DNA of 10,685 bases from Flavobacterium sp. GTDB lineage: Bacteria; Bacteroidota; Bacteroidia; Flavobacteriales; Flavobacteriaceae. The notes beneath the pieces were generated by a model. It was given only the letters and a program-made list of their open reading frames with translations, ran no database searches and was not told the DNA's origin. The DNA lies in the NCBI GenBank assembly GCA_017989775.1, contig JAGNPF010000020.1, positions 1-10,685 of the forward strand, written 5' to 3'. Positions 6,190 to 10,685 of the stretch are shown in pieces (position 1 is the first letter of the stretch; every line of letters starts with the position of its first letter). The position numbers were made by a program, and so were the translations under genes.

Positions 6190-7210
6190 TCTGTGCTTCT
6201 TCTTCGTTGATGCTGTCAAAGAAACCTTGATCGTTCATCCAGTCATCACTAAACACTTTGCTCATATAACGGGAACCGTGGTCAGGGAAAATGGCAATTA
6301 CGTTGCTGTCTTTGTCAAACTCGCCTTCTTCGGCATATTGCTTGATGGCTTGAAGAACCGCTCCCGAAGTGTAGCCTACGAACAAGCCTTCTCTTTTGGC
6401 CAATTCTCTTGTGGCGTGGGCACTTTCTTCATCGGTAACTTTCATAAATTGATCGATAACGTCAAAATCTGTGGCCGATGGAATCAAGTTTTTTCCCAAA
6501 CCTTCAATTCGGTAGGGGTAAATTTCTTTATTGTCAAATTCTTTAGTTTCGTGGTATTTTTTCAATACGGAACCAAAAGCATCCACTCCCAAGATTCGGA
6601 TGTTTGGATTTTGCTCTTTCAAGTATTTTGCAGTTCCTGAAATGGTTCCACCTGTTCCGCTACAAGCGATAAGGTGGGTTATTTTACCGTTTGTTTGTTC
6701 CCAAATTTCCGGTCCGGTAGATTTGTAGTGGGCATCAATGTTCAGTTGGTTGAAGTACTGGTTGATGTAAACAGAGCCTTTGGTTTCTTCGTGCAAACGT
6801 TTGGCAACACTGTAATAAGACCTTTCGTCATCTGCTGAAACGTGGGCTGGACAAACATAAACTTTGGCACCCAAACTGCGAAGCATGTCAATTTTGTCCT
6901 TGGACGATTTTGAAGTAACGGCCAAAATACAATTATAACCTTTGATGATGCTCACCATGGCTAAACTGAATCCAGTATTTCCTGATGTGGTTTCAATGAT
7001 GGTGTCGCCAGGTGAAAGGATTCCTCTTTTCTCGGCTTCTTCCAGTATAAATAAAGCGATTCTATCTTTGGTGGAATGCCCTGGATTAAAAGCTTCTACT
7101 TTTGCGTAAAAATTTCCTTCTAATTCTTCAGTAACTTTATTTAGCTTAATAAGAGGTGTATTCCCTATTAATTCTAAAATATTATTATAAGCGTTAATTT
7201 CTTCTTTCAT
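6170..7210 (-). CDS. PLP-dependent cysteine synthase family protein, cystathionine beta-synthase-like
   Basis: A 346-residue fold-type II PLP enzyme. [11 protein letters not shown] (13-23) opens the family core. K48 in NPGHSTKDR is the Schiff-base lysine, TTSGNTG (74-80) the substrate-binding loop, GTGGT (185-189) the phosphate-binding loop, and S282 in GYTSGA the residue facing the pyridine nitrogen. The C-terminal half ([35 protein letters not shown], then SDDWM) resembles the catalytic core of cystathionine beta-synthase more than CysK. No C-terminal CBS domain pair is present. It therefore joins serine or O-acetylserine with homocysteine or sulfide, in cysteine biosynthesis or transsulfuration; which one is not decided by sequence. 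Its 3' end is duplicated at 3429-3461. It is transcribed toward the PLP-enzyme cassette and ends at their shared terminator. ATG 7210 follows an A-rich leader and gives the normal N terminus. Confidence 0.9.
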   Translation of the reverse strand: MKEEINAYNNILELIGNTPLIKLNKVTEELEGNFYAKVEAFNPGHSTKDRIALFILEEAEKRGILSPGDTIIETTSGNTGFSLAMVSIIKGYNCILAVTSKSSKDKIDMLRSLGAKVYVCPAHVSADDERSYYSVAKRLHEETKGSVYINQYFNQLNIDAHYKSTGPEIWEQTNGKITHLIACSGTGGTISGTAKYLKEQNPNIRILGVDAFGSVLKKYHETKEFDNKEIYPYRIEGLGKNLIPSATDFDVIDQFMKVTDEESAHATRELAKREGLFVGYTSGAVLQAIKQYAEEGEFDKDSNVIAIFPDHGSRYMSKVFSDDWMNDQGFFDSINEEEAQKIEFIK

Positions 7211-7259
7211 AAAAAAAATAGTTAATCAAGGACACTTTTTATTTAACCTAAAATCCCTG

Positions 7260-7267
7260 CAAATTTA
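7260..7267 (-). promoter_or_regulatory. Probable -7 box for the cysteine synthase family gene
   Basis: On the minus strand the sequence reads TAAATTTGCAG, matching TAnnTTTG and the same extended TTTGCA seen before yebC and ybaB. It would give a leader of roughly 45 bases. A second match, TATTTTTG, lies at 7276-7269. Neither has a clear TTTG box about 19 bases upstream. The gap to ptrB is 72 bases with no hairpin, so read-through from ptrB is also possible. Confidence 0.45.
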
Positions 7268-7282
7268 ACAAAAATATTCTAA

Positions 7283-9343
7283 TTAGGTTTTAATTTCTTC
7301 TAAATCTAATAAAAAACTATACTCTTTTGCCAATTCCTTGATGGCTTCAAATCTTCCCGAGGCTCCTCCGTGACCAGCATCCATATTGGTATCCAAAAAC
7401 AACAAGGAATTATCCGTTTTCAAAGATCTGATTTTGGCGACCCATTTGGTTGGTTCCCAGTACTGTACCTGGGAATCGTGCAGTCCGGTGGATACGTACA
7501 TATTAGGGTAATTTTGTTTTTTTAGATTGTCGTAAGGCGAATACGACAGCATATAGTTGTGATATTTTTTAACATTTGGATTACCCCATTCGTCATATTC
7601 TCCGGTGGTCAAAGGTATGGTTTCGTCCAACATCGTCGTCATCACATCCACAAAAGGAACCTGGGCAATGACGCCGTGGTACAATTCTGGAGCCAAATTC
7701 ACGATGACTCCCATCAACAATCCTCCGGCCGAACCACCTTCGGCATACAGATGTTCGGGAGAGGTGTATTTTTGTTCGATGACGTGCTTGGAACAATCAA
7801 TGAAATCGGTAAACGTGTTTTTCTTTTTCAGTAATTTTCCGTCTTCGTACCATTGTCTTCCCAAATCCTCTCCGCCGCGAATGTGGGCTATGGCAAAAAC
7901 AAAACCCCTGTCCAACAAGCTCAGTCGGGTGGAGGAAAAGGTGGCGTCCATCGAATGTCCGTAGGAACCATAGGCATAAAGCAACAACGGGTTTTTACCG
8001 TTTTTATTTAGTCCTTTTCGATAAACCATCGAAATGGGGATTTGGGTTCCGTCTTTTGCGGTGGCCCAAATTCGTTCTTCGGTGTAGTTGTTTTTGTCGA
8101 ATTTTCCGCCCAGAACTTGTTGCTCTTTCTTGATTTCCTTGGTCTTGGTTTTCATATTGAAATCAATCACCGAAGAAGGCGTGGTCATCGATTGGTAGGA
8201 ATAACGCAAAATATCGGTGTCGAAATCAACGTTTGCGGAAGTATAGGCAGTGTAGGTTTCGCTGTCGAAAGGCAGGTAATATTCCCCAATTCCACTCCAA
8301 GGCATGATCCTGATTCTGTTCAGTCCATTGAAACGTTCTTCGACAACCAAAAAATCCTTGAAAATCTCGATGTCTTCCAACAAAACATCCTCGCGATGCG
8401 GCACAACTTCCGTCCAGTTTTCTTTGGAAGTGGCGGTTTCCAATGTTTTCATCAATTTGAAATTCGTGGCCTTGTCCGCATTGGTCATGATGTAAAAACT
8501 GTCGCCGTAATGATTGATGCTGTATTCCAAACCTCGAACTCTTTTCTGGAAAACCCTGAATTTTCCGTCGGGATTGTCGGCTTCCAATATTCGGTATTCG
8601 GTGGTCAAGGTGCTTCCCGATTCTATCGCCAGGTATTTTCTGGACTTGGATTTGGCTACCTCTACATTGTAGGTTTCGTCTTTTTCGAAATAAACCAAAA
8701 CGTCCTCGTCTTGTTTTGTCCCTAATTTATGCTTGAAAATTTTGTCGGAACGCAAGGTCACTTCGTCTTGACTCGAATAAAAAATAGTCTGGTTGTCATT
8801 CGCCCAAACGGCATTTCCGGAAACTTTTTCGATTTTGTCGGCAAGGATTTCGCCTGTTTCCAGATTCTTGACCTGAATGTCGTAGATTCTCCTTCCAACA
8901 ATGTCGATGCTGAAAATGGCCAGTTTATTGTCGGGACTGATGCTCAAACCTCCCAATTGGAAATAAGGATGTCCTTTTGCCATTTTGTTGCAATCGAACA
9001 TGATTTCTTCTTTGGCCGAAAGGCTTTCCTTTTTTCTGGAATAAATGGGGTAGTTTTTTCCGGTTTCGAATCGGGTGATGTAGTAATAACCATTGTACAA
9101 ATACGGAACCGACTCGTCGTCTTCCTTAATCCTGCCCTTCATTTCCTCGAACAATTCCTTTTGGAATGCCTTGGTGTGGGCAGTCATTTTTTTGTAATAG
9201 TCATTTTCTTGGTTCAAATAATCAATCACTTCCGGATTTTTCCGGTCGTTCAACCAAAAGTAATTGTCAATTCGCTCGTTGCCGAATTTTTCCAGTTTTT
9301 TGGGAATTATTTTGGCAACTGGTGGTTGTATTATTTTTGGCAT
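7283..9343 (-). CDS. ptrB: Oligopeptidase B (protease II, S9A family)
   Basis: A 686-residue protein, the length of E. coli PtrB. Residues 1-75 form the N-terminal extension (NYFWLNDR near 27-34). About 80-410 should be the seven-bladed propeller that limits entry to short peptides, and 415-686 the alpha/beta-hydrolase domain. The catalytic triad is S538 in GGSAGG, D623 in TGLHDSQVQYWEP and H658 in MDAGHGG. All three sit exactly six positions after E. coli S532, D617 and H652. The run QYWEPTKWVAKIR is characteristic of oligopeptidase B rather than prolyl oligopeptidase. It should cut short peptides after Arg or Lys. Of the two acidic P1-site residues described in enterobacterial enzymes (E576, E578), the equivalents are E582 and D584, a conservative change. 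No signal peptide is seen, so it is probably cytoplasmic. It has its own promoter and is divergent from ybaB. Confidence 0.94.
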   Translation of the reverse strand: MPKIIQPPVAKIIPKKLEKFGNERIDNYFWLNDRKNPEVIDYLNQENDYYKKMTAHTKAFQKELFEEMKGRIKEDDESVPYLYNGYYYITRFETGKNYPIYSRKKESLSAKEEIMFDCNKMAKGHPYFQLGGLSISPDNKLAIFSIDIVGRRIYDIQVKNLETGEILADKIEKVSGNAVWANDNQTIFYSSQDEVTLRSDKIFKHKLGTKQDEDVLVYFEKDETYNVEVAKSKSRKYLAIESGSTLTTEYRILEADNPDGKFRVFQKRVRGLEYSINHYGDSFYIMTNADKATNFKLMKTLETATSKENWTEVVPHREDVLLEDIEIFKDFLVVEERFNGLNRIRIMPWSGIGEYYLPFDSETYTAYTSANVDFDTDILRYSYQSMTTPSSVIDFNMKTKTKEIKKEQQVLGGKFDKNNYTEERIWATAKDGTQIPISMVYRKGLNKNGKNPLLLYAYGSYGHSMDATFSSTRLSLLDRGFVFAIAHIRGGEDLGRQWYEDGKLLKKKNTFTDFIDCSKHVIEQKYTSPEHLYAEGGSAGGLLMGVIVNLAPELYHGVIAQVPFVDVMTTMLDETIPLTTGEYDEWGNPNVKKYHNYMLSYSPYDNLKKQNYPNMYVSTGLHDSQVQYWEPTKWVAKIRSLKTDNSLLFLDTNMDAGHGGASGRFEAIKELAKEYSFLLDLEEIKT

Positions 9344-9375
9344 ATTTTAGGCTTTCAAATTAAATGTATAGGTTA

Positions 9376-9406
9376 CAAAAATAACACAAAGCAACCTTAA
9401 AACGAA
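9376..9406 (-). promoter_or_regulatory. Promoter of ptrB
   Basis: On the minus strand TATTTTTG (9383-9376) matches TAnnTTTG, and TTCG (9406-9403) lies 19 bases upstream, one base from the TTTG consensus. The leader would be about 25-30 bases. It is back to back with the ybaB promoter in a 143-base divergent region that holds no other feature I can support. Confidence 0.6.
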
Positions 9407-9429
9407 TCTATTTTGTTAAAAAAATTAAA

Positions 9430-9460
9430 TTGAATATCATTATACAAAAGAGTAATTTTG
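9430..9460 (+). promoter_or_regulatory. Promoter of the ybaB operon
   Basis: TTG (9430-9432) and TAATTTTG (9453-9460), 20 bases apart, fit the Bacteroidota promoter boxes, again with the extension TTTTGCA. Transcription should begin near 9466. This rules out translation from the upstream in-frame TTG at 9430, which is part of the promoter itself. Confidence 0.72.
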
Positions 9461-9486
9461 CAAAACAACAATTAAAAACTACGAAA

Positions 9487-9807
9487 ATGGATTTAATGGG
9501 AATGATGGGTAAATTGAAAGAAACCCAACGAAAAATGGAAGAAGCCAAACTGAGAATGGATTCTATTTTAATCGACGAACAAAGCACAGACGGCGCATTG
9601 AAAGTGACTTTCACGGCCAACGGAAAACTAAAAGCAATTTCTATTGACGATTCTTTATTGGAAGACAAAGAGCAATTGGAAGATTATTTGATTATAACTT
9701 TAAACAAAGCAATCGAAAAAGCCGCAAAAGTGAACCAAGCCGAATTGGATGCTGTCGCCAAAGTGGATATGCCAATGATTCCGGGAATGGATCAAATGTT
9801 TAAATAA
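9487..9807 (+). CDS. ybaB: YbaB/EbfC family nucleoid-associated protein
   Basis: A 106-residue protein. The start [21 protein letters not shown], the central beta-strands ([18 protein letters not shown], about 37-54) and the helical second half ending in [11 protein letters not shown] fit the small dimeric YbaB/EbfC fold. Members bind DNA with modest specificity and help organise the nucleoid; in many bacteria the gene lies between dnaX and recR, which is not the case here. The frame is open back to a TTG at 9430, but the promoter occupies that stretch, and ATG 9487 gives the usual family length and N terminus after an A-rich leader. The DUF1003 gene begins 12 bases downstream, making a two-gene operon. 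Confidence 0.92.
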   Translation: MDLMGMMGKLKETQRKMEEAKLRMDSILIDEQSTDGALKVTFTANGKLKAISIDDSLLEDKEQLEDYLIITLNKAIEKAAKVNQAELDAVAKVDMPMIPGMDQMFK

Positions 9808-9819
9808 AAACCTAGAATA

Positions 9820-10230
9820 ATGAATTTACCTATAAACTGGCACAAAAAACACCTCGAAGAATCTGGATACGGAAGCCGTTTAGCTGATGCTGTAGCCAAG
9901 GGTATGGGATCATGGAAATTCATTATTCTTCAAACACTATTCATCATCTTTTGGATGGGCTTAAATCTTGTGGGTTACATTTACCATTGGGATGCCTATC
10001 CATTTATTTTGTTGAATCTTGTTTTCTCTACCCAAGCCGCTTATGCCGCACCAATCATTATGATGTCCCAAAACAGGCAGAGTGAAAGAGACAGGCTGCA
10101 GGCACAAGCAGATTACCAAACCAATATCGAAGCAAAAGAAGAAATTGAATCCCTAACTTTAATCCTGAACAAACTGGATGTGGAGAAGCTGGATAAAATT
10201 ATTGCGATGCTGGAAGAAATGAAGAAATAA
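9820..10230 (+). CDS. DUF1003 family small membrane protein
   Basis: A 136-residue protein with a short amphipathic N terminus and two membrane segments at about 32-53 (WKFIILQTLFIIFWMGLNLV) and 60-82. The second carries the family signature PFILLNLVFSTQAAYAAPII, followed by MMSQNRQSERDR. A charged helical tail (about 84-136) probably forms a cytoplasmic coiled coil. DUF1003 has no settled function. Here it is cotranscribed with ybaB with a 12-base gap, although the two families are not known to me as functional partners. It ends at the inverted repeat at 10236-10276, convergent with the threonine aldolase gene. Confidence 0.9.
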   Translation: MNLPINWHKKHLEESGYGSRLADAVAKGMGSWKFIILQTLFIIFWMGLNLVGYIYHWDAYPFILLNLVFSTQAAYAAPIIMMSQNRQSERDRLQAQADYQTNIEAKEEIESLTLILNKLDVEKLDKIIAMLEEMKK

Positions 10231-10235
10231 TTATG

Positions 10236-10276
10236 AGTTATAAATTATGAGTTTTGACAATTCATAATTTATAACT
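10236..10276. repeat. A+T-rich inverted repeat at a convergent gene junction
   Basis: agttataaattatga (10236-10250) is the exact reverse complement of 10262-10276, with an 11-base loop. The right arm includes the stop codon and last codons of the minus-strand gene. The stem has only two G-C pairs, and no long T tract follows on the plus strand, so it is a weak terminator at best. The TTATGAGTTATAAATTATGAGT style resembles the A+T-rich intergenic repeats I recall from Flavobacterium genomes. Confidence 0.7.
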
Positions 10277-10685
10277 TTTCCAATGTTTCCAACACATAAG
10301 AGTGCATCACTTCGCGATAATCAAGATGCGTGACAATGCGCAATTTTCCGTGACCCATCGAACTGATGGCGATTCCTTTATGATTTAATTTTTCGATGAC
10401 GACCGCCTCGCTTACGTTGGGTTGAAGCGAAAAAATCAAGATATTGGTTTCTATCGGTTCCACTTTGGCCACCCAGTTCAATCTCGACAAAACGGCTCCT
10501 ATTTCCTTGGCACGTCTGTGGTCTTCAGCCAATTTCGCGATATTGTTGCTGATGGCGTACATTCCGGCTGCCGCCAAATAACCCACTTGCCGCATTCCTC
10601 CACCCAATATTTTGCGAATTCGCAAAGCCTTGTGAATGGTCTTCCTGTCGGACAATAAAAGCGAACCTATTGGCGCACCCAAACC
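10269..10685 (-). CDS. ltaE: L-threonine aldolase, C-terminal part
   Basis: The frame is open to the right edge (first complete codon 10685-10683, Gly) and stops at TAA 10271-10269, giving 138 C-terminal residues of a protein normally about 340 long. It opens GLGAPIGSLLL, which follows directly after the Schiff-base lysine (SKGLGAP) in this family, so the lysine codon lies just outside the window. KILGGGMRQVGYLAAAGMYA, then LAEDHRRAKEI, and the end segment GHGKLRIVTHLD are strong family motifs. The enzyme is cytoplasmic and PLP-dependent, and splits L-threonine or allo-threonine into glycine and acetaldehyde. The visible part looks intact. Its stop lies inside the right arm of the inverted repeat. 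Confidence 0.93.
   Translation of the reverse strand, partial: GLGAPIGSLLLSDRKTIHKALRIRKILGGGMRQVGYLAAAGMYAISNNIAKLAEDHRRAKEIGAVLSRLNWVAKVEPIETNILIFSLQPNVSEAVVIEKLNHKGIAISSMGHGKLRIVTHLDYREVMHSYVLETLEKL

Noticed and set aside
8042..9400. Two long plus-strand open frames of 227 and 223 codons
   Set aside because: They lie antisense to ptrB, whose catalytic residues and full length are clear. They have no recognisable domains and unnatural phenylalanine-rich composition.
9430..9486. TTG start extending YbaB by 19 residues
   Set aside because: The -33 and -7 boxes occupy this stretch, and the family N terminus begins at ATG 9487.
1..10685. tRNA, rRNA, CRISPR array or riboswitch
   Set aside because: No cloverleaf-like segment, conserved rRNA stretch, regularly spaced repeat or recognisable riboswitch core was found; the gaps between genes are all short.

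Overview
The window reads as a piece of a Flavobacterium-like chromosome (Bacteroidota). Three things point there. All recognisable proteins look like flavobacterial family members. Starts are preceded by A-rich stretches rather than Shine-Dalgarno sequences. Several genes carry the Bacteroidota promoter signature TAnnTTTG, mostly with a TTG-like box 18-20 bases upstream. No rRNA, tRNA, CRISPR array, transposase or integrase gene was seen.

Layout, left to right: the 3' end of gcvT (+); a long imperfect inverted repeat; a periplasmic Prc/Tsp-type S41 protease (+); yebC (+) with its own promoter and terminator; an A+T-rich two-gene cassette (+) with a UPF0251/DUF134 DNA-binding protein and a 690-residue fold-type I PLP enzyme of unknown reaction; a bidirectional terminator; a CBS-like cysteine synthase family gene (-); oligopeptidase B (-); a divergent promoter region; ybaB and a DUF1003 membrane protein as a short operon (+); an A+T-rich hairpin; and the 3' end of an L-threonine aldolase gene (-) running off the right edge.

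Most of the window is housekeeping: one-carbon and amino-acid metabolism (gcvT, the cysteine synthase family enzyme, threonine aldolase), protein turnover (prc, ptrB), translation or regulation support (yebC) and nucleoid or DNA metabolism (ybaB).

The exception is about 3.43-6.17 kb. This cassette is visibly richer in A+T than its flanks. It lies between two copies of the last bases of the cysteine synthase gene: the functional 3' end at 6170 and an orphan copy at 3429, 19 of 20 bases identical and encoding the same IEFIK-stop. A similar terminator hairpin sits next to each copy. The simplest reading is that yebC and the cysteine synthase gene were once convergent neighbours sharing a terminator, and that the DUF134-PLP cassette was inserted there, duplicating or displacing the gene end. 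The cassette's promoter carries a perfect palindrome (ATGAAC-GCAA-GTTCAT) between its two promoter boxes, which suggests a tightly regulated, perhaps self-regulated, accessory operon. This is the best candidate here for an undescribed system.
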